64,000 nucleotides of DNA from Jaapia argillacea MUCL 33604 (Eukaryota; Basidiomycota; Agaricomycetes; Jaapiales; Jaapiaceae). A program made the translations under genes and the position numbers. The notes under the pieces were generated by a model. That model was not told where the DNA came from. It was given only the letters and a program-made list of their open reading frames with translations, and searched no databases. The stretch lies in assembly GCA_000697665.1 (NCBI GenBank), contig KL197712.1, positions 1,547,855 to 1,611,854 of the forward strand, given 5' to 3'. Shown piece after piece: positions 47,094 through 59,253 of the stretch. Position 1 is the first letter of the stretch. Each line of letters starts with the position of its first letter.

Positions 47094-49456
47094 ATGGATA
47101 ATGCTCTCCATATCGAAGGCTTCACAAACACCAACGGGGAATGGCTGATCTACGAATCCCTCTTCAATCATGCGATATTTCGACATACCTACCGCCCACT
47201 TCAGATGGGTGCTTATCGCATACCCCTGGTCAACACCAAGATCGTCATGCGCAGTTCCACCATCGCTTCTGACGCCGTGCTCACCCAACTGAGACTAGCA
47301 TTCTTCCCTGACGTCGCAACCAACGATTTGCTCAAGACGTGTGTCTACAGGCCTTGGTTATCGATCACCGACCCCACAACCATTTCCACCGCCGTCGCCA
47401 CTTCAGTAGCCGCTGTAACTGCTGCCAAAACCATGATAGTCACTACCCGAGACCCCCCATCGCCGGCTGTAGTAATGCCATACAATTTTGCAGCAAATGA
47501 TGGAGAGAAGGATGATCACGCCGCTCCACCTTTGGCTATCGGCACAGATCCCATTGTAGTTGGGTAAGACCTCCTTTCTCAGCATCGTCAATCTAATTAA
47601 TTCCCTTCAATTCCAGAGGGATTCCATTCGTCCACCGCCTCAAACCTCCCCAGGGCAAGAACTGGCCAATGTGGCAAACTGCATCCCGCAGCTGCGTTGT
47701 GCGACTTAATGAAATCACTTACTGGACAACTGGAAACGCGCCACCCGATGATCCCATCGTCCCTCGCGCAGTTACTAGACATCCCCTAGTGCATGGAGCT
47801 GCAGACGGGAACTCGTGGTACACATTAGACTGGGCATATCGTCGCGCCCACGAAGTTACAGTTAATCGAGCCAACTTTGAGGCTCACTTGCCGCTCGCGA
47901 TCCCCGAGTTGCTCAACATCAATGACATCCGGAAACCGATTCCTGATCCAGATGGCAATCGAGTATATCCGGACTATCTCAGAGTAGCAAGCTTAGACGG
48001 ATGCTACTCGATCAAAGCGGGCGTGATGTTCGCGGGGTCGTCGCAGCAAGCGAGTAAAGATTTTGGGAAGTTTAGGTTGGATAAGGAGGACATCCTTGCC
48101 AGTCTTCGTTCGGAATACATCATCGCTCTCGATGCCATCGCTGGGCGCAATACGTCCCATCCCGATGACCTCCTCATCTTGTTGCCGGAGATCCTCACGG
48201 TCACAGCTGTGAACCTCCCCATCGGCACCCGTCCGGATTTGACTATTAGTCCAGGAGTCGCGCAAGCCAACCCCACACCCGCTTTCAACTTCAACGACGA
48301 TGGCTTCCAGCTGCGAGATCTAACGCAGCTAGATCGCACGAAGCGGTATTTCCCTCCATTTAGCGCCATCTACGTTGGGACCAAAGCTGGACCCATGCCC
48401 GATTCACCCCCGGTCGTCGATCTGACAGTCTCCCCGATCGTTACGAGGGGTTGCTGGCGGGTGCTACTGCCGTAGACATTCAGCAAATTGTTACAGACAC
48501 CGTGACCAACACCCCGAGTTATATCTGGGCTCAATATTGGAAAACTGCGTACGCCGAGAAACTTGCCCAAGCCAAAGTTCTCCTCCTACTTCGTTATGGT
48601 CTCCAATCTTTGTCTCCGAACTCGCAGAACTTCGTAAGTTTCGTCTTCGTTAATTCTTTCGATATTCTCTCATGAATCTGCTCAGTTGCTCGAGTATGGG
48701 GACAACATGGTCCCCACCGGCCGTGTCGTTATCCGCGATCTTGGGGACCTTCGCCTCCACACCGACTGGGTCTGGACGTTATACGGTCCTGGAGGTACAG
48801 TCCCTGCCACCGGATTGAAGCAGGTCCCTTTCGTCCTTCAACCCCTCGCTCCCCCATCGCCGGGTCGAAACGCCGCACTCGAACTCCCGTATCGCCAGCT
48901 CCTCACGTTTGAGGCAGTTGTCCTCCCTGCTGAGAATGACCCACTACTCGCAAACCCCGATCGCTCAATCAGCGACCGAGCGTTCTGGGCTCCACAGGAG
49001 ACAGGCGGGATGTTCGCTGCCACGTATCCTGATCTTGGAAAAGCGTACCCTCCGGGAACCCAGCTAAACTGGTTCGCCTTCTCCGCTCTCACCAAGGGCG
49101 GAGGTATCAAGACGGCCAGCAAGTTCGGCACCGATCCGGATTTGAAGTCGCCTGGTTGGCAAAGAATATTGGCTGTGAATGCGTGGTGGGGAATCGCGCA
49201 TACCAGGGCGTTCGTAGCATATCTTGAGAGTGCTCTCTCTGGCCTTATTGTCCATATTGGAGACCCTCCTGCTCCCGCTGATTACGTACCCCTCGCTTTC
49301 AATGACTACGACGGAGCAGAGGCTCTCAATCAGAAATTCATGGATTGGGAGAGCAGCGTGGCCACTGCGGTACATGCTGCCCTCTTCTCTGGGACTGGAC
49401 CGGCTTTGTTGCTTGCCTACCACCATCTCCCTCCATTAGCGCCAGTCACCGTCTGA
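47094..49456 (+). pseudogene. Tandem family copy 4 with one-base frameshift
   Basis: The exon plan is 47094-47563, 47617-48633 and 48686-49456. Exon 2 is 1,017 bp, one base shorter than in copies 1 and 3. The loss lies at about 48425-48435, where copy 3 reads gacgactctcgccgatcg and this copy gacagtctccccgatcg. After it the frame runs into a stop at 48475, so the predicted protein ends in VTRGCWRVLLP. Everything downstream, including exon 3, is otherwise open in the right frame and nearly identical to copies 3 and 5. Either decay began very recently or the assembly has an error here. Confidence 0.8.
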
Positions 49457-49905
49457 CCGCCTTGTCATGGCTTCCATGTACCCTCCGGAACTAGTTTTCT
49501 TTTCTGATTTTTTACCCTCTTAACGAATGACTTTTGAGATAGTTAGATACCAGCTTGGTGATATGGCGTCTTGGGAGAAGGTGAGGAAGTCGACTGTAGG
49601 ATCACATCAGCGCCAGGTACATATCAAGTTCATCAACATGTTGGGGTTGCAGAAAATGGTCAAGGATGTCCTTACGAAACTAGATCCGGACGCTCGACCC
49701 AATCTTCATCTGACCAACATCCAGTGATAAGAATCAATTCGCCACTGTTGCACCTCCGATTCGCCATCATGTCCAAGGATCCAACTGATGGAAGGACGGT
49801 CCTCAGGCGGTGTTTTTGACCTGATAGTGAATCTTATGTCCCACCATTTTCGTCTATCTGGGTAGAGATGCTGCATGCCTATCTTGACTTTACCTTTGTA
49901 CCTTG

Positions 49906-49915
49906 GTCAAATGAC
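49906..49915. promoter_or_regulatory. Palindromic motif GTCAAATGAC, copy 5
   Basis: Exact motif, 486 bp before the ATG at 50392. The surrounding module is poorly conserved here, so survival of the motif is more telling than in copies 1-4. Confidence 0.5.
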
Positions 49916-50241
49916 CTCGCACTGGACGCTGTTGACTCTGGCTCTGTCGACGGGATCTGTTCGCTCCTACGCAAACTCCGCTTCGTTATCAACTTCTGAA
50001 GCGGATTGACAGCGAGATGTGTACCTTTGTCCTTTTTGGCGCTCGTTATTCCTGTGAACATCTCCTTGTGTCATTACTAACGTCCTTGCGTCCCTGCCAA
50101 GTTACACGAATTCATGTCCAACTTCCTTCCTCAGTCATTCATCTCCTCTAGAGCGGCGAAACCCTGGCTTGGCCTGACTGATCGGGGCCATTGCCCGCAA
50201 ACCCCTCCCCTTAGGCTGGCCCGCTTCCATCGTCCGGACTG

Positions 50242-50255
50242 CATATATATATATA
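50242..50255 (+). promoter_or_regulatory. TATA-type promoter of copy 5
   Basis: A catatatatatata run lies about 148 bp before the start codon, at the position of the TATA boxes in the other copies. Confidence 0.45.
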
Positions 50256-50391
50256 CTAGGGTTGGTGGCTATTGTCGTTCATCGCAATCGTATCTCAGCC
50301 GGGCGAGTGTCACTCCCCCCATTATCCTTCGTTCAGTTGTCTTTCAACCGCATTGCTCACTTCCACGTGCAGATCCGCAGCAGAAGAACTA

Positions 50392-52730
50392 ATGTCGAGT
50401 CACCTAAATGTCGAAGGCTTCACCAATTCCGACTGCGAATGGTTGATTTACGAGTCCCTCTTCAATCATGGGAAGTTTCGACATACCTACCTCCCGCTTC
50501 AGATGGGGGCTTATCGCATACCTCTGATCAATACTAAGATCGTCATGCTCAGTTCCACCATCGCTTCTGACGCTGTGCTCACTCGACTCAGAGAGGCGTT
50601 CTTCCCTGACGTGTCAACCAACAATTCCTTGAAGTCGTGCATCTACAGGCCCTGGTTGGCGATTACGGATCCCACCACCATCGCCGGGGCCGTTGCCGCC
50701 TCAGAGACTGCTGTCACTGCGGCCAAGGCTCTGATCGTCACCACACGAGACCCTCCTCTTTCAGCTGTAGTGATGCCATTTAACTTTGCAGCAAATACCA
50801 GCGAAGGCGAAGATGAAGCAGCTCCGTGTTTAGCAATTGGTACAGATCCTGTCATGGTCGGGTAGGGCGCCCCCTTTGACATCGCTTAACTTTATTGACT
50901 TTCGTCAACCGCAGAGGTGTTCCGTTCGTTCACCGTCTCAAACCTCTTGATGGCAGCAACTGGCCAATGTGGCAGACAGCATCCCGCAGCTGCGTTGTGC
51001 GTATCAATGGAACCTCTTATTGGACCGCTGAACACGGACCACGCGACGATCCTATCGCCCCTCGCGCGGTTGTCCGAGGAGAACGACAGAATAATGCACC
51101 AGACGGGAACTCCTGGTACACTTTAGACTGGGCGTATCGTCGAGCCCGAGAGGTTACAGGTGATGGAGCCAACTTCGAGGCCGACTTGCCGCTCGCCATC
51201 CCCGAGCTGCTCACTATCAATGACATCTGGCGTCCGGCGCCTGTTGACGGTACCCAAGTATATCCCGGCTATCTCAAAGTAGCCGACTTGGATGGATGTT
51301 ACTCGTTGAAAGCGGGCGTGATGTTCGTGGGGTCTTCGCAGCAGGCGAGTAAAGATTTCGGGAAGTATAGGTTGGATAAGGAGAATATTCTCGCCAGCCT
51401 TCGTTCGGAATATATCATCGCTCTCGATGCAATCGCTGGGCGCGATACTTCCCACCCCGACCACCTCCTCATCGTGCTGCCTGAGATACTCTCGGTCACG
51501 GGCGTGAACATTCCCAACGGCACGCGGCCCAATTTACCCACAAGCTCAGGAGCCACCCAAGCCAACGCTCATCCCGCTTTCAACTTCAACGGGGATGGCT
51601 TCCAGTTGCGAGATCTGACGCAGTTGGATCGCTCAAAACGTTATTTCCCACCGTTTAGCGCTATCTTCGTCGGAACGGGACCCGGACCTCACGCCGATGC
51701 ACCCCCAGTCGTCGACCTGAGGATTCTCGTCAGTCGTTATGACAGATTACTGGCGGGTGATACAGCCGCCGACATTCAGCAAATTGTTACCGGCACCGCA
51801 ACTAACACTCCGACTTATATCTGGGCTCAATACTGGAAAACCACGTACGCTGAGAAACTTGCCCAAGCCAAAGCTCTCCTTCTCCTCCGGTATGGCCTCC
51901 AATCGCTATCTCCGAACTCACAGAACTTTGTAAGTCAGATTTTCGCTATCTTTAAACTATCCTCTCATAACCCTTCTTAGTTGCTTGAGTATGGGGACAA
52001 CATGGTTCCCACAGGCCGTGTCGTTGTCCGCGATCTTGGGGACCTTCGCCTCCACACCGACTGGGTCTGGACGTTATACGGTCCTGGAGGTGCAGTCCCT
52101 GCCACCGGATTGAAGCAGGTCCCTTTCGTCCTCCCACCCCTCGCTCCCCCATTGCCGGGTCGAAACGCCGCACTCGAACTCCCCTATCGCCAGCTCCTTA
52201 CTTTCGAGACAATTGTCCTTCCCGCTCAGAATGACCCAATACTCGCCAACCCCGATCGCTCAGTCAGTGACCGAGGGTTCTGGTGTCCGCAGGAGACAGG
52301 CGGGGCGTTCGCTACGACGTACCCTGACCTCGGCAGGACCTACCCTCCGGGAACCCAACTGAACTGGTTCGCCTTTTCAGCTCTCACGAAGGGCGGAGGT
52401 ATCAGTTCCAACAGCCAGTTCGGCACAGATCCGGGTTTGAAATCGGATGGTTGGCAAAGGGTATTGGCTGTAAATGCGTGGTGGGGGATCGCGCATACTA
52501 GGGCGTTTGTGGCGTATCTTGAGGCAGCCCTCCATGGCCTCCATGTCGACATTGGAGACCCCCCTGCTCCTGCGGCTTACTTAGCCCTAGCTTTCAACAA
52601 CTACAACGGAGCAGAGACTCTCAATAAGCAATTCCTGGATTGGGAGACTGCCGTGGCGGGTGCGGTTCATGCTGCCCTTTTCTCCGGGACTGGACCTGGG
52701 TTGTTGCTGGCTTACCACCATCTGGTCTGA
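50392..52730 (+). CDS. Tandem family copy 5, unknown protein (three exons)
   Basis: Exons 50392-50861, 50915-51929 and 51981-52730 give 744 residues with all phases agreeing. It is the most diverged intact copy and the shortest, ending LLLAYHHLV. Blocks shared with the others include EWLIYESLFNHGKFRHTYLP, WPMWQTASRSCVVR, NSWYTLDWAYRRARE, FGKYRLDKENILASLRSEYI, LLEYGDNMVPTGRVVVRDLG and NAWWGIAHTRAFVAYLEAA. Its first intron uses a GTAGGG donor, where the others use GTAAGA. Substitutions keep the frame over 2.2 kb, which argues that the protein is under selection. Lack of signal peptide or membrane helices suggests a soluble intracellular protein; that is inference. Confidence 0.8.
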
Positions 52731-52882
52731 TTACCATGTCATCATTTCCATTGATCTTGTGTTTTCTGATACTGTACTGAGAGAATAAACATCGAAATGT
52801 GGTCGTTGACATTACTCCTACGCCGGCAGGGATGAGTTATAAAGAATGGGATGAATACAGAATGAGTGGCGAGGAGAGGATA

Positions 52883-54019
52883 TCAGGTCGACTCAGGTGT
52901 CTTCGCAAGCCCCAAAGCCCCATCGTTACCGATGAGCGTGAACCTGGAGCCCTCCAAACCAGCTGTGGTGGCGTTGGCAGCTGGTGGTAATCCTGAAGAC
53001 CCAAGCTCGCCGGCCCGGCGTATGCTTGTTGCAAGGGTAGATACCTACTCAATAAGGTCATCAGGGACGGACGAGTTCGAAAACATGAGACGACGAACAG
53101 GTATGGCCAGTCCAGTGAATAGCTTGCCAAAAACACCCGTCACGGCGCTGGACATTAGAATGGATAAATGACAAAAGTGAAAATGCATGATGGTAGAGGA
53201 CGCACTTCAAGACACCCTCGATTGGCCTTGAAGTGGGACGTTCTGCATCCTTTAAATACCCCGGACGGAAGACGATAGTATCATCAAAACCAAGTGCCGC
53301 AAGTCCTTGTTCTGTCAAGCCTTTGCTCCTGCCAGATTGATGGATAGATTAGGTGAGGGCGAGTACCAACGACCTGCGAAAGCGAACCTCATGTAGAGGA
53401 AAGACGATGATGCATTCGCTCCGCCCGACTGAGCGTGTCTAAAGTAAGCCTTGGACTTCTTCGATGAAAAGGAGAGAGAACTCACCGACAGATATATGAT
53501 ACGCTGCTTGTGCTCTGGATCGTCGGACTTGGCTGCTTTCGCAGCGTTAATGACAAACCTACAAGCCTTGAGCCCAAGATTCGAAAAGAACGTCCCGAAT
53601 AGTAGCCTCACTCTCTATCAATCTTCTCAAACGCAGCTGCGCTCCCAGCGGCAGCTCTCGTCGTCCCTAACCTAATCCAATCCAAGACCAGGTCAGACTC
53701 TCGTTCACAGTCGATAGAAGCGAATACATACGTGATGAACACAACGTCCCACTTCCCCTCCTTAATCCCAGCATCTCCCAATTTCTCAAAATCGATGACC
53801 TTCTGCTCCAACTTCTCCTTCCCTCCAGAAAGTTGTGCACTGTCAGTCACTCTCCTCCCATACTCTCCCACTCGAGTGAAGTGAGATGAAGCCAAGACTT
53901 CTTTGAGGACGTGTTTGCCTGTTGCGCCTGTCGCTCCAAAGATGATTGCTGATTGTCCTATGCGGTCGTGGTTAGTCCTAGTACTAAGTAGAGTGGAATG
54001 GGAGGAACGTACCAGACAT
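52883..54019 (-). CDS. Fmp52-like short-chain reductase
   Basis: This is an atypical NAD(P)-binding protein of about 250 residues. A 7-bp first exon (54013-54019, MS plus one base) is joined to IIFGATGATGKHVLKEVLAS, the Rossmann motif. Next come TRVGEYGRR, DVVFITLGTTRAAAGSAAAF, AAKSDDPEHKQRIIYLSSGG, FRPGYLKDAERP, AIPVSTLATSIRRAGELGSS and the end GALGLAKTPEST. The order matches the Fmp52/HTATIP2 family of mitochondrial outer-membrane proteins of unknown reaction. A stop would fall after PDDLIE, but an intron of about 53 bp (gttcgtc...gagtag) removes it and restores the family pattern. Confidence 0.8.
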
Positions 54020-54359
54020 GGTGGAAATAATGGTAAAGGTCACAGACAACGAGACGAACGGTGTTTTAAGGGAGTCGAGCCTGAACTTAAGAATACATGC
54101 CCTTCGTCGGGTTGAAGGTGGCCGAAGCTGAACGTCATTCCTGTCTAGAATTCGTACAAGCCTGGGACGAGCTAATACAGGGCAAAGGTGCCGGGAGGCC
54201 TCGTAAGTGCTTTGAGCAGCCACCAGTCACGTCAGAAAATAAAGTTAAAAGAGAAGTAAATCCAAAGCTAACGATTACAGCAAACAGGCTACATATAAGT
54301 AATCACGATATAATGACCCCCTCCATAGTTACCACCAATCTTCAGCGCCCACTAAACCA
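54020..54359. other. Short intergenic region
   Basis: The region is 5' of the Fmp52-like gene and 3' of the Ytp1-like gene. Nothing else is recognised. Confidence 0.5.
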
Positions 54360-56464
54360 TCAATCATCATCCCCAATAACATGAGCCCCACTCGGTACAG
54401 GCGCATACCACTTATTCCCATCGATATCCCCACTCATCTCAATATTATCATCACCCAGTGAAGGAGAAGAAGACGCATTGGACGCGTTCCTCCCACTCGT
54501 GGAGTATAAGTGGATGAGCGAAACGATGAGGGTGTACATCACGAATGCGATGCTGGAGTTCGAGGTGAGTAGGGCAAGATGTAGGAGAGGGAGACGAAGA
54601 GAGGTGGCGTACCTGAACATTATGAGGATATAGGTGACGTGATCCATCCCGTTGTCATGTACGAAATCGAGTTCTTCGTCCGTGGCAGACATGAACAACA
54701 ACCTGCACAAAAATAAAACGATCAACGTCAACATCCAACCCAAGCAAGCCCGGCTACACCAAAAACCCACCCTGAAGCAACAAGCAACTAAATCCCACAT
54801 TCAATAAGCCAAAACTTTCAACCTCATCCAAGACAGGAACCACGTACAAAAGGAGGCAAATGCCTAAATGCCCTGGTAGCATCCATTCTCTTCACACCCT
54901 GGCTCCCAGACGGGAATAGATTGGCTTGAGGTGAAGCTTCAGCAAGAGTGTGATCGCTGCTATCATCAGGCTCTACCACTTGTCCTCGCCCATCTGATGA
55001 CGGTCGGGTGGGTGGGACGAAACAAATTTCGATTATGCGGGCTAGACCGGCGAGCATTAGGGTGTAGCCGAACATTGAGTGGACCTATTTGATGGATGTA
55101 TCAGAGGGCAATTGGAGGAGGAGTGAAGTGGAGATAGAGATACCTCGGTGGAGATCATTAGAGCTTGGGCGTGGTTGGACATCGCCCAGCCTGTCAACAT
55201 TATACTACAATGATTGTCGGTTAGGGAATCAAGGATAGAGCATGTAATGGGAGGGTTTACATGATTGATGGGACGACGGTACGCTGCATCGAGGTCAGAA
55301 AATATGCCAGGGTCGGATGGGGACTCAAACGTACATTATTATTTCGTGCGAGGAAGATGCCTAGAGCTCCCCCAGTCCACCCTAGAAAACGGCGTTGACG
55401 AGGTGAGATGAATTAATGGTCTAGGAAACAGCATATACGAACATAGGACGCCCATGATGCTGGAATTAGATGTTCAGTAGGGGGTGTCGAGCGTCGTGAA
55501 GTGAAGACCCACGTATGTTGCATATCCTTGACTGACCAGACGTTCATCGGACCATGGTGCTCGGTGAAAGTGTTGACTGGATGAAAGGGGGACTAAATTA
55601 AGAGTTCAAACCGGGATATATGCGCGACTTACCAATGCCCTACATCGATCCCAGCTCAAAATTCAGATCAACGACGGATGACGCCTCCTCAGACTCACCC
55701 ATAACATGATAACCCAAGAATCCCACCACTCGGGACTACGACCACTCCTCCGTACCCAAGCTTCTCCAACGAGGAGCAAGATAGCCATGATAGTCCCATA
55801 CGCGATAAATCCACTTCCCTGTTCAATCCCGTCAAAAATGAATCACCACGATATGCGCGAAGAAGACCATACCATGATATAATGCGCGAGGCACTGTCCC
55901 AAATGGCCTCCACGACAATACCCCCGAAACGTGAGGGCCCCAAACAACATCTGCGTCCATCCCAGCACAGGATACGCCTTTCCCAACACGCCATGTGCCT
56001 TCACAGCGTATGGTCGAAGAGTCTCCTCGTGAATATGAAGTTTCAGGTAGATTCCCAGTACCAATTGACCGAGTATGGGAAGGACCATGATGTTTGCGAA
56101 CGTTCCGTGTACTGAGTGAGGGAACTGTCGGCCTTTATGTGCGTGTCCGAGGAAGATACCAGCAAATGTTAACGCAAAGCCCGTGCTCTAGTTATCCGAT
56201 CCACCCCTTAGCCATCAAAATGGAGATGGGAAAGTCAAACGTACTCACTTGAAGGGGTACGTGCCATCGACTCCTGGTCATCCCTAGCACCATCCCAACG
56301 GGAAACAACACACCCCAAACACCAGCTTGCAAGAACATATGGATCCATAGAACAGCATCCACCGGTGCATTGGCTTCTTCCTCTGTCAATTCATCGTGAT
56401 GTTCGTGTGCAAGAACAGACAGCGCAGCTAAAGCCAGGAAGAGAACGGTTTGCCACGGCTTCAT
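54360..56464 (-). CDS. Ytp1-like multi-pass membrane protein
   Basis: It starts at 56464 with a signal peptide ([20 protein letters not shown]) and a His-rich [10 protein letters not shown] stretch. Many membrane segments follow over about 12 short exons. Examples are [56 protein letters not shown], the charged [19 protein letters not shown] and [19 protein letters not shown]. Conserved histidines ([12 protein letters not shown]-like and STEVHSM) could bind haem or metal, as in cytochrome b561-type folds. The layout matches the fungal DUF2427-Ytp1 family, similar to mitochondrial electron transport proteins. Actual role unknown. The tail ([15 protein letters not shown]) is cytosolic or lumenal. 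Confidence 0.75.
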
Positions 56465-56894
56465 CGCGAGTGCTTGTTTTGCTACAAGACACCAAGGTGA
56501 ATGGAATCAAACTAGTGGGAGTCCTAGATTTTGAAGTGCGTGGGCTTGTCGCGCTGCCAGAATTGCGCCGGATTCAGTCATGCTGCCTCAGCCAGTCCTG
56601 AGTTTGCCAATCATCGCTGCGTCATGCTCGTGGGGAAGACATACTGCATTTGATTTCCGCGGAATCAAGTGGTGGTGAAAAATCTTATCTCGACACGGGG
56701 ATAGATACAAGAGGGACACAACCAATGCCCAACAAATAAGTCGAGGTAGCAAGGAAACGAGAGACACATAAATGAAGGGATAGGGTTCCAGGACACCCAC
56801 AATAATAAGTAGCGAAAGGGTGGTAGAAATGAATGTGTGGTAGGTCAATCTATAGCATCTAAATCTCTCAACCTCTTCAGGACCTGTAGACACC

Positions 56895-59253
56895 CTAGGC
56901 GGAGGCAGTGGTGGTGTTGGTGATGTACGGAGCGCAGACACTGGCATTGTGATACTGAGATGGGTCCTGGGTGAAGTATCCCAGCTCCAAGCCTTCCAAA
57001 TACGACCTACCATCCAATAATCAGTCCCGTTTTCAATGCAAAATCCACCAGTGAGATCCTGAGCTTACCATTGCCGACCCAAATCCCCCGCGAGCGTCGA
57101 ATTCTCAACTCTGAAATTCCAAAACTACAACCACAGCCAATTAGCCGTCCACCCAAAGTCTTCAGGGGAGACCAAGAGAGACTCACGATCCATCCAGCAC
57201 CCTGACTATATGCCAACTTCTGCGCGTCAGCCCACATGTACAAAAACTCATCAGTGGCGGTAAACTGGGTGGGTAAACCCCATTCGCCGAACCAAAGTGG
57301 TGAGTTGCCAAGGGCGGCATCTGCCTGTACTCGCTGGAGGTCTACAAAGTGTTTATCAGCACATAAACCCAAGTAGAAGATCGAGAGGGGAATAATACGT
57401 ACTGCAGATACTTATCATGTAGGCGTCCGGGGTGGCATCTGCTACACCCTATACAAGTCGACCAATTAGACACGCACGTGAATCTTAGAGACAAGAAACG
57501 AATTTACCCCGAATCTGAAGCGAAACTGGTCGATATGGCGTTCTTAAGGTGAAAGAAGTACGACTCACGAATAGTAGAGATGGTTATCGTATCCCTGGGG
57601 ACCGATAGCAGCATACGCAGGGTTCGGGGGGTTGTCGTACTGCCAATTCACATCCATAAAGCTGCATCGAAGAATAATTAGTTCGCAAGTCACGATAACA
57701 TTTATACCAAGAGCAAGGGGTAAGAAAGAAAGACATACTTGGTAACAAGCGGCGTCTTCTCAGCCCACGCTCCCTGACCCAAATAATCCAATACAGCTCC
57801 ACCAATCCCAAGTTGAGCAGCGACCTCCAACATAATCGGAGCCGCATCTCTCAATACAGATTGAACTTCTGGGTTGAACAAATTCGCGTAGGAGGTGGTG
57901 GTATAGTTGGACGAAGCAGCTTCGACGAGCACTGCAGTGAAGTTGGATGAGGAAGAAACGGTGGGTGCCGTGTACCCAGGAACGGGTATACCGAGCATGA
58001 GTTCGACAGCCCGGACGACCTTCACAAAGTTCATCTGGTCTGTTCATAAACGCCATCCGTTAATATCCGCGTTCCAACCACTGATAGGAAACGGGGGGCG
58101 CAGGACGTACATGTACCGTAGTTGGGCGTTTGAGCAGCGTCCATAATCGGTTCGTTCACAGCTTCGATAGCAAAAACGCTACTGAAAGCGGGATCGAGGT
58201 GGGATAGGGATGTCATGACGGCTGCCCAGATGAGGGCGCGGTGGTAGTTGTATTGGGTCTGCCATCGTCATAAGGCAAGTCATTGGTCAATCTCCGAAAT
58301 GGAGGGAGGTACTTACATAGAACTCGACATCGCTTGTACATCTACGGAAAGAGAGCGTTCAGCGCAAGGGGAAGTGAGGAAAGTATATGGGCATAAGTAC
58401 CTCCCAGTGAACTGTTGTCCAGCAGTCTGAACACCCGGAAGGGCATGATGATCCAAAATCGCCTGAATGCCGGCGGCTTTGAGCTGTGCCAACCCTCGTT
58501 GCTACAAACCGAAATATCAAACCAATTCAAAATCAATAAATCATTCAGACAAATTCTCGGAGTATTATTCAGCTGGGATAGACCTACAAGTTGGAGGATC
58601 CCGCCTCGAGGATAGTATTCGGATGATCGGTTGACTAGAGGCTCGACGATCCAATAACCGAGCTGGTCAAAAATGGTAAGTCGAGCAAGGGAGATACAAG
58701 GAGGAGGGAAAGTGACGGACTGGAACGCGGACGGTGTTGATACCGGCGGCTGCCAATTGGTTGACATGGTCCTGAGTGAACCACGTCGTCCTGAGCAGAA
58801 ACTGAGTGGAAAACTGATAATATAGGAAAGGAGGGACGAACCAATGTTGGTTGAAAGTTGCATCAGCGGTGTCAGGGTAGGCTTGGACGAACGCACTGCC
58901 GAAAGGCGGATCAATATCATCACTCCAGGGAAACTGGAGAACTCACAATTCGGAAGCGATGCAAGTCGAACAATCGCTGCATGACTGGCCGCCCATATCG
59001 AGCCATTCTGCGATTCGGGATCAACATCAGCCGGGGAAAGGCCTAGGTAAATAAAAGTTGACATGCCCTGCGGAAGCATCCATGCCTCGAGAACGAGCCT
59101 GATGCCCAAGTTTGGTCGTGAGACGTTGCTATATAGGACAATTTCACAAGTCGATACATACCAAGAACCCAAGTTAACACCATATATCTTTCCTGTAGCC
59201 AACACCGAGGTAAGCCACGAAAACGCGTAAAAGAGAGCAAGTGTCGCCTTCAT
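56895..59253 (-). CDS. Secreted glycoside hydrolase family 5 glucanase
   Basis: A signal peptide (MKATLALFYAFSWLTSVLAT) is followed by GKIYGVNLGSW, the usual exo-beta-1,3-glucanase opening. Later exons read AAAGINTVRVPLGYWIVEPL, GLAQLKAAGIQAILDHHALP, FAIEAVNEPIMDA (catalytic acid Glu), DVNWQYDNPPNPAYA, LWFGEWGLPTQF (nucleophile Glu) and FWNFRVENSTLAG. The gene ends WSYLEGLELGYFT, then ASVCAPYITNTTTASA (stop 56895). Eight or more introns split it. Both catalytic residues are present, so it should be active on beta-glucan in the wall or outside the cell. The subfamily within GH5 is uncertain. Confidence 0.85.

Larger units (their letters stand above)
49457..50391. other. Intergenic between copies 4 and 5
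   Basis: 49457-49838 repeats the 3' flank of copy 3. The rest, before copy 5, is more diverged than the other 5' modules but keeps GTCAAATGAC at 49906. It has an AT dinucleotide run at 50242-50255 in the TATA position. Confidence 0.55.

Noticed and set aside
36694-52730. Assignment of the tandem family to IucA/IucC-type synthetases
   Set aside because: Only one short block (QN, PTGR.V.RD) is reminiscent; the rest does not match what I know of that family.
53020-53110. In-frame stop in the Fmp52-like gene as evidence of a pseudogene
   Set aside because: A normal GT-AG intron of about 53 bp removes it and gives the family's IPVSTLATSIRRAGELG segment.
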